Source: Alistipes putredinis (GTDB lineage Bacteria > Bacteroidota > Bacteroidia > Bacteroidales > Rikenellaceae). From it: DNA of 64,000 bases. The stretch is taken from the NCBI GenBank assembly GCA_022009915.1, contig CP091730.1:1674001-1738000 (forward strand), given 5' to 3'. The position numbers and the translations under genes are program-made. The notes under the pieces are model-generated. The model saw nothing but the letters and a program-made list of their open reading frames with translations, did not search any database and was not told the origin of the DNA. Shown piece after piece: positions 33,571 through 43,922 of this stretch (the stretch's first letter is position 1; the number at the start of each line of letters is the position of its first letter).

Positions 33571-33919
33571 TTATTCTCCTTTTCTTATCATGTCGATTTG
33601 CAGCACCATCTGCTCCCATGCCTGATCAAGAGCAGCAAGCACCTCGCGCCCCTTGTCCGTAATCATGTAATACTTGCGCGGCGGACCTTGCGGAGATTCC
33701 TCCCAGCGGTAAGTAAGCAAACCCTGATTTTTCTGACGAGCCAGCAACGGGTAAAGCGTCCCTTCCACTACAATCATATCGGCATTCTTCAATTCGGATA
33801 TGATGCGCGGCGCATAAGAATCCTCGCGCGAGAGTATCGCCAGAATACAATATTCCAAAATGCCTTTACGCATCTGCGCCTTGACATTGTCTATGTTCTT
33901 CGAATTTTTCTACATTCAT
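33571..33919 (-). CDS. PadR family transcriptional regulator (one frameshift)
   Basis: About 115 residues. From ATG 33919, dropping one base from A5 33905-33909 gives MNVENSKNIDNVKAQMRKGI, joined to the winged helix core (ILEYCILAILSREDSYAPRIISELK, VVEGTLYPLLARQKNQGLL, RKYYMITDKGREVLAAL). PadR proteins of this short class repress operons for stress or drug response and usually their own. It sits between two PspC genes, 10 bp after the first, so it likely controls this operon. Confidence 0.88.
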
Positions 33920-33929
33920 ATCCGACTTG

Positions 33930-34411
33930 TTATTTAACATAATTAACTCGTTTAGGAATCACAATCCAAAGCATTATGTACGCCAGCAGGCTCATACCGC
34001 CGAAAAAAAGAACAATAGAATTGCAGCCATTCGAACCAGACTTACATCGAGTCCGAAATAGTCTGCAATACCGCTGCAAACTCCGCCAATCATCTTGCCT
34101 TCATCCGAACGGTAAAGCCGGCGTCGGCAACAATCGTAATCGTATCCCTCGTTACGTGCACCGAACGTATCGGGTCGCCCAATCATGGCTATGGCTCTCG
34201 AACCATATCTATATTGACAACCTGAATCGGCAATACCACTTTTTCGCTGAACATGCCTGCAATCCGATTCTCTATATCATCCATCGAATCGACATCGGAA
34301 CTGTCCAGCCTCGATGCCACATCGTCGAGATACTTCTTCAAAAGATTGTAGGCGTCTTCATCCATGATAAAAAGCCACGGAACCGATATTAACATTCACT
34401 GTCTGTTTCAT
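33930..34411 (-). CDS. PspC domain protein, small form (three frameshifts)
   Basis: About 160 residues. From ATG 34411 the corrected start is MKQTVNVNIGSVAFIMDEDA (one T too many near 34364-34368), a helical domain (NLLKKYLDDVASRLD, DIENRIAGMF), then a PspC domain (RLYRSDEGKMIGGVCSGIADYFGLDVSLVR) and one to two membrane helices ending FGGMSLLAYIMLWIVIPKR. Other frame changes are near 34193 (one base missing) and T-run 34003-34009. The resemblance to the first half of the larger PspC protein suggests duplication. First gene of the operon. Confidence 0.8.
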
Positions 34412-34714
34412 AGTATTATAATTTAATAGTTATTATCCAATGCAAATATACAACAATAATTGAATACTTTGTTATGCAAAAGTATATTTATTTTTCAAAT
34501 AATTTTATCGGTCACCTGTAAACATTGCGGCAAACGACAAATAGGAACAACAAAACAAGGTCGCTCGGCACTGGAAAATTTGAGAACTCGACCAATGGTC
34601 TCGCTAAAAATCTATAAAAAAATCATGCGTATTGCAAATACATAACTTGCAGGCTTCAATCTGCTTTGTATCTCAATATAAATCTCGTACGGAACATACG
34701 CTTGAACGCAAAAA
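34412..34714. other. Intergenic region without a recognisable gene
   Basis: AT-rich stretch between the PspC operon start and the terminator after rplQ. It contains the -7 box for the PspC operon near its left end. I see no conserved ORF, tRNA or clear ncRNA fold in the rest. Confidence 0.6.
34443..34450 (-). promoter_or_regulatory. -7 box of the PspC-PadR-PspC operon
   Basis: Minus-strand TATATTTG, exact TAnnTTTG match, 31 bp before ATG 34411. It supports that start. Confidence 0.5.
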
Positions 34715-34745
34715 AAACAGACGGATTTTTATCCGTCTGTTTTTC
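34711..34745 (-). terminator. Terminator of the ribosomal protein operon
   Basis: Inverted repeat AACAGACGGAT (34717-34725 region) / ATCCGTCTGTT (34731-34741) flanked by A8 and T5 runs, so it can work in both directions. It lies about 55 bp after the rplQ stop and closes the 33-gene minus-strand block. Confidence 0.88.
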
Positions 34746-34796
34746 GAATCATTTATACGGAATCCTTTAATCGAGAATCCGCATCTTTTACTAAAA

Positions 34797-35411
34797 TTAA
34801 GCCTTCTTGGAAGCTGCGCTTCTGGTTGCGGCTGCCTTGGAACCGGAGGTTTTTGGAGCAGTCGTCTTAGGAGCAGCCGGCTTCTTCGCTGCCGATTTTT
34901 TGCAGGAGCGGCTTTCTTTTTCGCCCTCTTCCACTACCACGGCTTCCGATACTCCATCGGTAGCCTCTTTGGCTGCGGACGAACTTTTGCGGCTGCGGCG
35001 AGTCTTGGGTTTCTCAGTCGAAACGACAGCGGCACCCTCTTTATAGGTTTCGTTGAAATCGACGAACTCTATAATACACATCTCAGCGCCGTCGCCCAAA
35101 CGGAAACCTGTTTTTCAGAATGCGGGTATAACCGCCCGGACGATCCGCAATCTTGGGAGCTATTACGCGGAACAACTCCGTAACGGCATTCTTGTCCTTC
35201 AAATATCCGAAAACGATTCGGCGCGAATGGGTCGTGTCGTTTTTAGACTTCGTTGCAAGCGGCTCCACGTACATTTTGAGCGCCTTGGCCTTTGCTACGG
35301 TAGTCTCGATTCTCTTGTGCATAATCAGCGATGACGCCATGTTTGCAAGCAATGCTTTGCGATGGGCACTCTGTCTGCCAAGGTGATTGAAATTTTTTTA
35401 TTGTGTCTCAT
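34797..35411 (-). CDS. rplQ: 50S ribosomal protein L17 with a low-complexity tail (frameshifted)
   Basis: About 205 residues. From ATG 35411 the corrected start [20 protein letters not shown] needs one A and one T removed near 35391-35400; a further extra A at about 35108 separates YTRILK from [11 protein letters not shown]. The L17 core ends near residue 130 (CIIEFVDFN). The last 75 residues are Ala/Lys/Pro/Ser-rich ([17 protein letters not shown]), a histone-like tail known in Bacteroidetes L17; its frame is uncertain around 34890-34925. It binds 23S rRNA near the tunnel exit. Last gene of the block. Confidence 0.9.
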
Positions 35412-35413
35412 AA

Positions 35414-36408
35414 TTATTCTTTATCAAGTTTGTAGATAGAAACGTCCATCCCGAAATGAAGATTCAAAGATGCAAGCAATTCGTCGAGTTCGGTAAGCGA
35501 TTTTTCCGAAGTTTCTGAATTTCAGCAAATCGTTGCGGTTGAAACGCACCAAGTCACCGATAGTATCGACCTCGGCCGCTTTCAGACAGTTCAATGCTCT
35601 GACGCTCAAATCCTGATCCGAAAGTTTTTGTTTTGAGCAACTGTCTCATATGTAGTACCTCCTCGTCGAATTCTTCGGTCGCACCGCTTTCATCCATATT
35701 CACCGTAATCTTCTCGTCCGAGAACAGCATGAAGTGATGAATCAAAATCTTGGCTGCCTCTTTCAGAGCGTCTTTCGGGTGAATGGAGCCGTCGGTGGTA
35801 ATCTCCAAATTCAATTTTTCGTAGTCGGTACGCTGCTCGACACGATAGTTCTCAATAGAGTACTTAACATTTTTAATCGGCGTATGAATCGAATCGATAG
35901 GAAGCACACCGAACTCCTCTGCGGCAGGAGCATTCTCCTCTGCCGGAACGTAACCGCGACCTTTGGCAATCGTTAAGATGATTGACAGTTTCGTGTCGGG
36001 TGACATGCGGCAGATGACCAAATCGGGGTTGAGCACCTTGAAGTTGGTCAGAAAATTGGAGATGTATCCGGCTGTCAGTTCAGAGACGCCAGCCACGTTG
36101 ATGGTAACTTTTTTTCGAAGTCCACGTTCTCAACGGTTCTGACAAAGCGCACTTTCTTCAAATTCAGGATGATGTCAATCATCCCTTCCATCACACCGGG
36201 GATAGCGGCAAACTCGTGATCAACACCGGCAATCTTCACGGTCGTAATCGCATAGCCTTCGAGCGACGAAAGCAGGATACGACGCAAAGCATTACCGATG
36301 GTCATTCCGAACCCTGGCTCCAAAGGACGGAATTCGAATTTTTCCGAAATTCGAAGTGGATTCGAGCATAATAACCTTGTCGGGTTTCTGGAATGCTAAT
36401 ATTGCCAT
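35414..36408 (-). CDS. rpoA: RNA polymerase alpha subunit (frameshifted)
   Basis: About 330 residues. Assembly domain: [37 protein letters not shown]-terminal domain for UP elements and activators: [21 protein letters not shown] and [12 protein letters not shown]. Four runs need shortening: A5 near 36342, A7 near 36108-36114, A5 near 35622 and A5 near 35505. The last could instead lack two bases (NFGKKSLTE is the usual motif). It follows rpsD by 20 bp and precedes rplQ by 2 bp. Confidence 0.93.
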
Positions 36409-36428
36409 AATCTTGATGTTGTTAATTA

Positions 36429-37048
36429 CTATTTAGAGTACAATTCGACGATGAGCTGCTCCTTGATGTTTTTCAGGAATGTCTTCTCTCTCCGGTTTTT
36501 TGAAGGAATTTTTCCGGTCATCGTAGCTCCGTCCCACTCCAACCAAGCAGAGCGGTTGCGTCCGCCGGCAAGCGAGTCGGTGATGACTTCCAGACTTTTT
36601 CGATTTTTCTCTTACGCCAACGACGTCTCCGGCTTTGAGGCTGTAAGAAGGAATATTTACCACCTGACCGTTCACGGTGATGTGACGGTGCGACACGAGC
36701 TGACGCGCAGCTGCACGCGTAGGAGCTATGCCCAGACGGTAAACGACGTTATCCAAGCGGCATTCGAGCAGTTTGAGAAGATTCTCGCCGGTGATACCGC
36801 CCAGACGGGCTGCACGTTCGTAAGTGATGTAGAACTGCTTCTCCAAAAAGACCGTAAATAGCTTTGGCTTTCTGTTTCTCGCTGAAAGCTGAACGCCGTA
36901 CTCGGAAGTTTTTCTTGCGCTTGCGCGAGAGTCCGTGCTGTCCGGGAGGATAGTTTTTTTCTTTTTCGAGAACGGTATCCGCACCGTAAAATAGGCTCGC
37001 CGAATTTTTCTGGCGATTTTACTCTTTGGTCCTATGTATTTTTCCCAT
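36429..37048 (-). CDS. rpsD: 30S ribosomal protein S4 (heavily frameshifted)
   Basis: About 201 residues; primary 16S rRNA binder that nucleates the 30S body. The corrected N-terminus is [20 protein letters not shown], without the zinc cysteines of some S4 proteins; the core [20 protein letters not shown] and the S4 RNA-binding fold [20 protein letters not shown] are intact in the raw frame. About ten indels are packed in 620 bp, mainly A5 runs that should be A4, the highest density in the window. Confidence 0.92.
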
Positions 37049-37121
37049 TTTGTTTTTAATTCTTTTTTTCTTGTTACACATACGATAATAAATCATCCTT
37101 GACACTTAGTCGCAGCAGCAC

Positions 37122-37511
37122 TCAGACTCTACGACGGTTGGGCGGACGACATCCGTTGTGAGGCAGCGGAGTTACATCGATGATTTCGATGACCTCTATG
37201 ACGGCTCCGTGAATCGTGCGGATTGCAGATTCGCGACCTGCACCCGGACCCTTCACATACACCTTTACTCTGCGAAGACCCATATCGTAAGCAACCTTCG
37301 CGCAATCGGCAGCGGCGGTCTGAGCAGCATACGGCGTATTCTTCTTAGAACCGCGGAAGCCCATCTTACCGGCAGAACTCCAACTTATAACATCACCGTT
37401 CTCGTTGGTAATCGTAACTATAACATTGTTGAACGTCGAATGAACGAAAGCCATGCCCACGGTTCCGACCTTAACAACCTTCTTTTTAATTGTTCCAGTT
37501 TTCTTTGCCAT
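37122..37511 (-). CDS. rpsK: 30S ribosomal protein S11
   Basis: 129 residues, complete and in frame. Typical motifs: [32 protein letters not shown], and the C-terminus [18 protein letters not shown]. Platform protein of the 30S subunit that contacts mRNA near the E site. Lies 73 bp upstream of rpsD and 12 bp after rpsM. Confidence 0.97.
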   Translation of the reverse strand: MAKKTGTIKKKVVKVGTVGMAFVHSTFNNVIVTITNENGDVISWSSAGKMGFRGSKKNTPYAAQTAAADCAKVAYDMGLRRVKVYVKGPGAGRESAIRTIHGAVIEVIEIIDVTPLPHNGCRPPNRRRV

Positions 37512-37523
37512 AACTCGCTAAAA

Positions 37524-37907
37524 TTACTTAGTTGCTTTCTTCTTATTTGCGACTGTTTTCTTCTTACCCTTACGAGTACGAGCATTGTTCTTGGTGCTTT
37601 GACCTCTTACGGGAAGACCCAGACGGTGGCGGATACCGCGATAACATCCGATATCCATAAGACGCTTAATATTAAGTTGTACGAGTGAACGGCATTCACC
37701 TTCTACCTTGATTCCGCTTTCGGCAATGGCAGCACGAATTGCGCCTACTTGCTCATCGGTCCAATCCTGAACCTTGACATCATAACCGATTCCGGCGGCA
37801 TCGAGTAATTGACGAGCGGTACTTCTTCCGATACCATATATATAGGTCAAACCTATCTCGCCTCTTTTTATATTTTTGGGTAAATCTACACCTACTATAC
37901 GTGCCAT
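37524..37907 (-). CDS. rpsM: 30S ribosomal protein S13
   Basis: 127 residues, complete and in frame. [27 protein letters not shown] start and the C-terminal [20 protein letters not shown] are conserved; the lysine-rich tail reaches toward the P-site tRNA. Part of the alpha cluster, after rpmJ. Confidence 0.97.
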   Translation of the reverse strand: MARIVGVDLPKNIKRGEIGLTYIYGIGRSTARQLLDAAGIGYDVKVQDWTDEQVGAIRAAIAESGIKVEGECRSLVQLNIKRLMDIGCYRGIRHRLGLPVRGQSTKNNARTRKGKKKTVANKKKATK

Positions 37908-37941
37908 AAATTACTTTTTCTTCTTTTGTTTAGTTTAATAA

Positions 37942-38060
37942 TTATCCTTGGCGCATTTTCAATTTAGGATTCTTTTTGCAAATAACGTAAAGTTTGCCTT
38001 TGCGCTTCACTATTTTTGCAATCCTCGCTTCTTTTTCTTGATCGATGCTTTAACTTTCAT
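37942..38060 (-). CDS. rpmJ: 50S ribosomal protein L36 (two frameshifts)
   Basis: 38 residues after removing one base from each of two A5 runs near 38021 and 38038: MKVKASIKKRSEDCKIVKRK, then GKLYVICKKNPKLKMRQG. Only two of the four zinc ligands remain (C14 and C27), a form common in Bacteroidetes, so zinc binding is doubtful. The raw frame stops after 16 codons. Lies between infA and rpsM as usual. Confidence 0.9.
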
Positions 38061-38078
38061 TTTTTTAAGCAATCTAAA

Positions 38079-38298
38079 TTATTTGTACCTAAAAGATATA
38101 CGTCCCTTCGTCAAATCGTACGGGGACATCTCTACTTTGACTTTATCTCCCGGAAGAATCTTGATGTAATGCATTCTCATCTTTCCGGAGATATGCGCAG
38201 TGATAACGTGACCGTTGTCCAACTCGACTCTGAACATCGCATTGGAAAGAGCCTCGATTATCGTTCCATCTTTTTCAATAGCAGTTTGTTTTTGCCAT
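38079..38298 (-). CDS. infA: Translation initiation factor IF-1 (one frameshift)
   Basis: 72 residues once one A is removed from the run just after the start ([20 protein letters not shown]). The OB-fold core [21 protein letters not shown] and [18 protein letters not shown] is in frame. IF-1 binds the 30S A site during initiation. It starts 5 bp after map. Confidence 0.93.
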
Positions 38299-38303
38299 AG
38301 AAT

Positions 38304-39081
38304 TTAAGCGTTAATAGCATTTTCGATAATACTAAAATCGGTCAATACATCCGCACCTTCCTTGCGCACAGCAACCGCGAACTCGAAATGAGCCGACGGT
38401 TTGCGGTCTCGGGTGCGTACAGTCCAACCGTCTCTTTCGAAGACAACGTTTTTAACTCCCATGTTTATCATAGGTTCGATACAAATCACCATGCCTTCTT
38501 TCAACAAAGGCCCGCGGCCTTTGGCACCGTAATTGGGAACTTCAGGGGTCTTCGTGCATGTCTCTGCCAAGACCATGTCCCACCAATTCTCGAACCACGG
38601 AGAAACCGTTCGTTTCGGCATGTTCCTGCACGGCCGCAGATATATCTCCAACTCTGTTACCTGCCTTAGCCTGTGCGACACCCTTATAAAGAGCTTCTTT
38701 GGTTACATTCAGAAGTCTTCTTACCTCCGAATCGATATTGCCGACTGCAAAAGTATATGCCGAGTCGCCATAAAACCCCTTCATAACAGTGCCACAATCC
38801 ACCGAAACTATATCGCCTTCTTTAAGAGCGTAATCGGACGGGATTCCGTGCACAACGTTTTCATTGACCGACACGCAAAGCGTTGCCGGAAATCCGCCGT
38901 ACCCGAGGAAGCCGGGAACTGCTCCGTGAGAACGTATGAACTCCTCGGCCACTTTATCGAGCCTGGCGGGTAGTTACCCCCGGCTTGATATGGCGACCGA
39001 CTTCTGCAAGCGTGGCGCTCACCAGAAGGTTGTTCTCGCGGAGCAGCTCTATCTCTTCCTCTGTTTTTTTAGATATATCAT
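38304..39081 (-). CDS. map: Methionine aminopeptidase, type I (frameshifted)
   Basis: About 257 residues; removes the initiator methionine. Metal ligands seen: VSVDCG and GDSAYTF region (D, D), GHGLGRDMHEDPEVPNYG (H), ICIEPMIN (E) and AHFEFAVAV (E). Frame changes: the A7 run near 39064-39070 (two extra), the C-run near 38971-38973 and one base near 38555. It lies between secY and infA, the usual place in Bacteroidetes. Confidence 0.93.
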
Positions 39082-39088
39082 CAGAAAC

Positions 39089-40408
39089 TCAAATTAGTTT
39101 TCCACTTCTACCTCTGATTCGACCGGTCTTCATAAGACCGTCGTAATGACGCATCAGAAGATAACTGTCTATCTGCCTAAGAGTGTCAAGAACGACTCCG
39201 ACCAGGATGAGCAGCGAAGTACCTCCATAGAAATAGGAGAACTGCTGATTGACTCCGAGTTTCGATGCGAATACGGGCAAAATAGCCACAATCGCAAGGA
39301 AGATAGAGCCCGGAAGGGTGATTCTCGTCATGATGGTGTCGATGTAATTTACGGTAGCCTTTCCGGGTTTGACTCCGGGAATGAATCCGCCGTTGCGTTT
39401 CATGTCGTCTGCCATCATGGCCGGATTAACGGTAATCGCCGTATAGAAATACGTAAAGGCGACTACCAACAGGAAGAATACGAAGTTGTACCAGAAACTC
39501 TGATAAGAGAATGCCGCTGCAAATCCCTGCGTTGCATCCCAGCGCGAGAAAATCGCGGGAATGAACATGAGCGCTTGGGCGAAAATGATAGGCATAACGC
39601 CTGCGGCATTGATTCTCAGAGGTATGTACTGGCGAACGCCTCCGTACTGTTTGTTGCCCACGATACGTTTCGCATACTGCACGGGAATCTTGCGGACTGC
39701 CTGTACGAGAGCGATTGTAGCCATGAATACGAGGAACAACAAAACGAATTCGACAATCAGCATCACGACGTTGCCGTTGAAACGCGTGCTGATTTCAGCG
39801 AACAGAGCGTGGGGCAGGCGAGCGATGATACCGATCATGATTATCAGAGACACACCGTTTCCGATACCCTTGTCGGTAATTTTTTCGCCGAGCCACATCA
39901 CGAACATCGTACCGGCAATCAGAACAATCGTCGCGCAGATGGTGAACATAATGCTGCCGCGTCCCATGACGAAAGCCGATTCGGGAATCGTGTAGTGAAG
40001 ATTCGCAAGATACGCAGGAGTCTGTATAAGCAGAACTCCGATAGTCAGGTATCTTGTCCATTGGTTGATTTTGCGGCGGCCGCTTTCACCCTCTCTCTGC
40101 AATTTCTGGAAGTAGGGTATAATCATACCCAACAACTGGATTACGATGGAGGCAGTAATGTACGGCATCACACCGAGCGCAAAGATAGAGGCATTCGAGA
40201 ACGCACCTCCCGAGAATATGTCCAGAAGGCCGAGAAGACCGTTGCTGGCCACCTGCTCGCTCAGTCCGGTGAGTGCCTGCGGATTGATACCGGGAATCAC
40301 CACAAAACTTCCCAATCTAAATATAAGAAGAAGACCCAGCGTATAGGCTATCCTCTTACGCAGTTCTTCTATCTTATAAATATTTTTCAAAGTGTCTATT
40401 AGCTTCAT
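39089..40408 (-). CDS. secY: Preprotein translocase subunit SecY
   Basis: 439 residues, complete and in frame, with ten membrane helices. The plug and N-terminal region (FRLGSFVVIPGINPQAL), GIGNGVSLIIMIGI, and the conserved cytosolic loop QYAKRIVGNKQYGGVRQYIPLRIN are clear. Forms the channel for secreted and membrane proteins with SecE and SecG encoded elsewhere. The 1.3 kb without a single indel contrasts with its neighbours. Confidence 0.97.
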   Translation of the reverse strand: MKLIDTLKNIYKIEELRKRIAYTLGLLLIFRLGSFVVIPGINPQALTGLSEQVASNGLLGLLDIFSGGAFSNASIFALGVMPYITASIVIQLLGMIIPYFQKLQREGESGRRKINQWTRYLTIGVLLIQTPAYLANLHYTIPESAFVMGRGSIMFTICATIVLIAGTMFVMWLGEKITDKGIGNGVSLIIMIGIIARLPHALFAEISTRFNGNVVMLIVEFVLLFLVFMATIALVQAVRKIPVQYAKRIVGNKQYGGVRQYIPLRINAAGVMPIIFAQALMFIPAIFSRWDATQGFAAAFSYQSFWYNFVFFLLVVAFTYFYTAITVNPAMMADDMKRNGGFIPGVKPGKATVNYIDTIMTRITLPGSIFLAIVAILPVFASKLGVNQQFSYFYGGTSLLILVGVVLDTLRQIDSYLLMRHYDGLMKTGRIRGRSGKLI

Positions 40409-40420
40409 CGTGCTAAAAGA

Positions 40421-40867
40421 TTAGAGTTTTATTGCCTTGCCCTGCTGAGCCTCGATTGCAGCGGCTGCACTCTTCGAAAAAGCGTGCGCGGATACGGTCA
40501 GCGCTTTCGAAACCGTGCCGTTGCCGAGAATCTTGACAAGATTGCCTTTCGAAACCAATCCTGCTTCAATGAGCGTATCCACCGAAATTTCGGCAATGTT
40601 CTTCTTTGCAGCCAAATCCTCCAAAACTGAAAGATTTATCGGTTTGTACTCGACACGTTCCTTATTGGTGAAACCGAACTTGGGAAGACGTCTTTGGAGA
40701 GGCATCTGACCGCCCTCAAAGCCCAACTTGCGAGAATAACCGGAACGGGATTGAGCACCTTTATGACCGCGTGTGGAAGTACCTCCGCGCCCCGAACCCT
40801 GTCCGCGACCGATTCTCTTATCATGATGCGTCGAACCTGCATTCGGTTTTAAATTACTGAGATTCAT
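40421..40867 (-). CDS. rplO: 50S ribosomal protein L15
   Basis: 148 residues, in frame. Starts [22 protein letters not shown] with the glycine-rich [16 protein letters not shown]; folded C-terminal part ends in [17 protein letters not shown]. Start overlaps the rpmD stop by 4 bp (ATGA). Confidence 0.97.
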   Translation of the reverse strand: MNLSNLKPNAGSTHHDKRIGRGQGSGRGGTSTRGHKGAQSRSGYSRKLGFEGGQMPLQRRLPKFGFTNKERVEYKPINLSVLEDLAAKKNIAEISVDTLIEAGLVSKGNLVKILGNGTVSKALTVSAHAFSKSAAAAIEAQQGKAIKL

Positions 40868-41079
40868 TGTCTTAAACTTTGTTTAGGGTTACTAACTATT
40901 TTTACGACCTCCACCTTGACGAGGTGCTTCACTTTCTCAACCATTCCGAGAATGATTGCGGAATCCTGATGCTCGACGGTTTTACCGATTTTACGAAGTC
41001 CCAGAGCGTCCAGATTCTTCTTCTGCTGAGCAGAACAACCTATGCGACTGACAGTTTGAGTTATTTTCAACGTTGCCAT
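40864..41079 (-). CDS. rpmD: 50S ribosomal protein L30
   Basis: 71 residues, in frame. I chose ATG 41079 ([19 protein letters not shown]) over the upstream 41097, which adds only [26 protein letters not shown] is typical. Confidence 0.95.
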   Translation of the reverse strand: MATLKITQTVSRIGCSAQQKKNLDALGLRKIGKTVEHQDSAIILGMVEKVKHLVKVEVVKIVSNPKQSLRQ

Positions 41080-41099
41080 TTCTCTTTTCTCCTTCAATA

Positions 41100-41618
41100 T
41101 TAACCGTTAAACACCTGATTCATCGAAATTCCGCGAACCTGTGCTACGCTGTACGCATCGCGGAGTTCGGTAAGAGCACCGATGGTAGCCTTTACGAGGT
41201 TGTGAGGATTCGACGAACCCTTGCTCTTGGCAAGCACATTCTTGATTCCGACACTCTCCAATACGGCACGCATGGCACCGCCGGCAATAACGCCGGTACC
41301 GGGAGCAGCCGGACGAATCATCACCAGTGAACCGCCGTAACGCATCTCCTGCTTGTGAGGAATAGTTCCGTTGAGAACGGGGATTCTGACAAGATTCTTC
41401 TTTGCATCTTCAACTCCCTTGGCAATAGCCGAAGTAACTTCGCTGGCCTTACCCAAGCCGTAGCCTACGACACCGTTTTCGTCGCCTACGACGACGATTG
41501 CCGAGAAGCTGAATGTACGACCGCCCTTGGTTACCTTGGTAACTCTCTGAATGCCGACCAATCTGTCTTTCAGTTCGAGGTCGCTTGTTCTGACTTTGTT
41601 TATTTTGCTACTTGACAT
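41100..41618 (-). CDS. rpsE: 30S ribosomal protein S5
   Basis: 172 residues, in frame. Double-stranded RNA-binding part ([23 protein letters not shown]) and the C-terminal [13 protein letters not shown] and [10 protein letters not shown]. Helps decoding accuracy and mRNA unwinding. Confidence 0.97.
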   Translation of the reverse strand: MSSSKINKVRTSDLELKDRLVGIQRVTKVTKGGRTFSFSAIVVVGDENGVVGYGLGKASEVTSAIAKGVEDAKKNLVRIPVLNGTIPHKQEMRYGGSLVMIRPAAPGTGVIAGGAMRAVLESVGIKNVLAKSKGSSNPHNLVKATIGALTELRDAYSVAQVRGISMNQVFNG

Positions 41619-41625
41619 GTTTTAC

Positions 41626-41989
41626 TTAGAATTTAAGGCCACCTTCTCTGGCAGCATCAGCCAATACTTTTACTCTACCGTGATACAAGTATCCGTTACG
41701 GTCGAACGAAACTTCGGAAATTCCTTTCTGCTGCGCACGTTCTGCGGCGAGCTTGCCAACCAGTTCGGAAACCTGTTTCTTGTCCAGACCCGCAACCTTT
41801 TCGGCCACTTCCTTGTCCAGAGACGAAGCTGCTGCCAGAGTAACACCGTTCACGTCATCGATAAACTGTACGTAGATTTGCTTGTTGCTTCTGAATACAG
41901 TCATGCGAGGTCTCGATGCAGTGCCGCTAACGATTTTTACGGATACGCATCTTAATTCTCGCTCTTCTTTCAATCTTATTTAATGCCAT
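41626..41989 (-). CDS. rplR: 50S ribosomal protein L18 (one frameshift)
   Basis: About 120 residues. From ATG 41989 the start is [20 protein letters not shown] after removing one A from an A5 run near 41935; the rest ([43 protein letters not shown]) is in frame. Binds 5S rRNA. Confidence 0.94.
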
Positions 41990-42006
41990 AATTCAATACG
42001 ATTTTA

Positions 42007-42564
42007 CTATTTTGCACCAGCAGATTTACCAGCCTTGCGACGAATCTGTTCGCCCACGAACTTGATACCTTTGCCCTTGTAAGGTTCGGGTTTGCGCAAT
42101 GAACGTATCTTAGCAGCTACCTGACCGATGAGTTGTTTGTCAGTACTTGTGAGAGTTACGATAGGACTGCTCTTCTTTTCGGTAACGGCCGTAGCCTTAA
42201 CCTCGGGAGGCAGCATCAGATAGATATCGTGCGAGTAACCGAGATTCATTTCGAGAATCTGACCCTTGACTTCGGCCTTGAAACCCACACCTACGAGTTC
42301 CTGTTTAATCTCGTATCCTTTCGACACGCCGATGACCATGTTGTTGATGAGTGCACGATAAAGTCCGTGCAGTGAACGATGGCGTGGCTGATTCGTAGGA
42401 CGCGATACTGTCAATACGTTTCCCTCTACGGTAACGGTAATGTCCGAATCCACTTTCTGGGTCAGAGTTCCGAGAGGTCCTTTCACGCTCACCTCGTTCT
42501 CGGGAGAAACCGTCACGGTCACTCCGGCGGGCAAGTTTACAGGTAATTTACCAATTCTTGACAT
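42007..42564 (-). CDS. rplF: 50S ribosomal protein L6
   Basis: 185 residues, in frame. SRIGKLPVNLPAGV start, duplicated domain, and the C-terminal EPYKGKGIKFVGEQIRRKAGK signature. Sits near the GTPase-associated centre. Confidence 0.97.
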   Translation of the reverse strand: MSRIGKLPVNLPAGVTVTVSPENEVSVKGPLGTLTQKVDSDITVTVEGNVLTVSRPTNQPRHRSLHGLYRALINNMVIGVSKGYEIKQELVGVGFKAEVKGQILEMNLGYSHDIYLMLPPEVKATAVTEKKSSPIVTLTSTDKQLIGQVAAKIRSLRKPEPYKGKGIKFVGEQIRRKAGKSAGAK

Positions 42565-42582
42565 GCTTAAACTTTTAGAACA

Positions 42583-42981
42583 TTAATATACATAACACAA
42601 AACCTCGCCACCCACATTCTCCTGGCGTGCCTTTTTATCGGTCATGATGCCTTTGGAGGTGGAAACGATAGCAATGCCCAGACCGTTGAGCACCTTGGGC
42701 ATAGAAGCAACGTCGCTGTAACGACGCAAACCCGGACGGCTCACACGTTTGAGGTCCTTGATGGCATTGACCTTGGTCTGAGGATGATACTTCAAGGCAA
42801 TCTTGATTACAGAGTGCCCTTTCTCGTCGGCTTCAAACTTATAAGCAAGGATATAACCCTGTTCGTACAGGATTTTGGTTATCTCTTGTTTAATTTTTGA
42901 GCCGGGAGCTTCAACCACTTTGTGGTTGGCTTTCACCGCGTTTCTAATCCTTGTTAGAAAGTCCGCAATTGGATCTGTCAT
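42583..42981 (-). CDS. rpsH: 30S ribosomal protein S8
   Basis: 132 residues, in frame. [19 protein letters not shown] start and the signature [20 protein letters not shown]. Binds 16S helix 21 and in many bacteria represses the spc operon by binding mRNA; no such mRNA site could be judged here. Confidence 0.97.
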   Translation of the reverse strand: MTDPIADFLTRIRNAVKANHKVVEAPGSKIKQEITKILYEQGYILAYKFEADEKGHSVIKIALKYHPQTKVNAIKDLKRVSRPGLRRYSDVASMPKVLNGLGIAIVSTSKGIMTDKKARQENVGGEVLCYVY

Positions 42982-43086
42982 TTCGAATTAAAAAAATTTA
43001 AAAATTAAACTATACTTTTATCTGCAAAAAGACTCATCATCTTCATGCAGCGCACAAAGATAATGAATCTTTTTGAATTACAATGC

Positions 43087-43358
43087 TTACCAGCTCGCTT
43101 TTTTTACGCCCGGGATAAGACCCTGCGATGCCATTTCGCGGAACTGGATACGGCTGATACCGAATTGACGCATGTACCCTTTCGGACGACCGGTAAGTTT
43201 GCAACGGTTGTGCAGACGAATCGGATTCGAATTGCGGGGCAGCTTGCTGAGTCCTGCATAGTCGCCCTCTTTTTTTGAGTTCTGCGCGTTTTTGCGGCAT
43301 ATCTCTGCACTAATTTGAGGCGTTTAACCTCGCGTGCCTTCATTGATTCCTTTGCCAT
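43087..43358 (-). CDS. rpsN: 30S ribosomal protein S14 (frameshifted)
   Basis: 89 residues, the long zinc-free form: [20 protein letters not shown], then [20 protein letters not shown] and [17 protein letters not shown]. Three single-base extras (A5 near 43294, A7 near 43273-43279, A7 near 43095-43101) sum to one codon, so the start and stop share a frame. 105 bp separate it from rpsH, the largest gap in this part of the block. Confidence 0.93.
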
Positions 43359-43360
43359 AT

Positions 43361-43922
43361 TTACTGATTCTTTTTAGCGTTTTTGAACGGAAGACCGAAT
43401 GCCTGCAACAGAGCGTAAGCCTCCTGATCGGTTTCGGCCGAAGTAACGAACGTGATTTCCATACCGAAGATTTTCACGATTTTTGTCGATGTCTATCTCG
43501 GGGAAGATAATCTGTTCGGAGATACCGAGCGTGTAGTTGCCCTGACCGTCGAACTTCTCGTTTATACCCTTGAAATCGCGGATACGTGGCAAAGCGACGG
43601 CGATGAGCCTCTCCATGAACTCGTACATTTTGTCCGAACGGAGCGTCACACGAACACCGATGGGCATGCCCTTACGCAATTTGAAGTTCGAGATATCCTT
43701 TCTCGACTTGGTGAGAACGGCTTTCTGACCGGTTATAGTCGTGAGTTCGTTCATGGCCACCTCGATGAGCTTCTTATCTGCCACGGCCTGACCCATACCT
43801 TGGTTGATAACTATCTTTTGGAGCTTGGGCACCTGCATAATGCTCTTATAGCCGAACTCCTTCATCAGAGCAGGGACAATCTGCTCCTTATAAGTTGTCT
43901 TTAATGTAGGAACGTATGCCAT
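43361..43922 (-). CDS. rplE: 50S ribosomal protein L5 (one frameshift)
   Basis: About 187 residues. [21 protein letters not shown] and [15 protein letters not shown] are in frame; one extra A near 43482-43486 hides the C-terminus [20 protein letters not shown]. Ends at TAA 43361. Binds 5S rRNA. Its ATG overlaps the rplX stop by one base (TAATG). Confidence 0.94.

Noticed and set aside
39146..40402. 418-codon open frame opposite secY
   Set aside because: Shadow of SecY; very rich in Arg, His and Asn, without family likeness.
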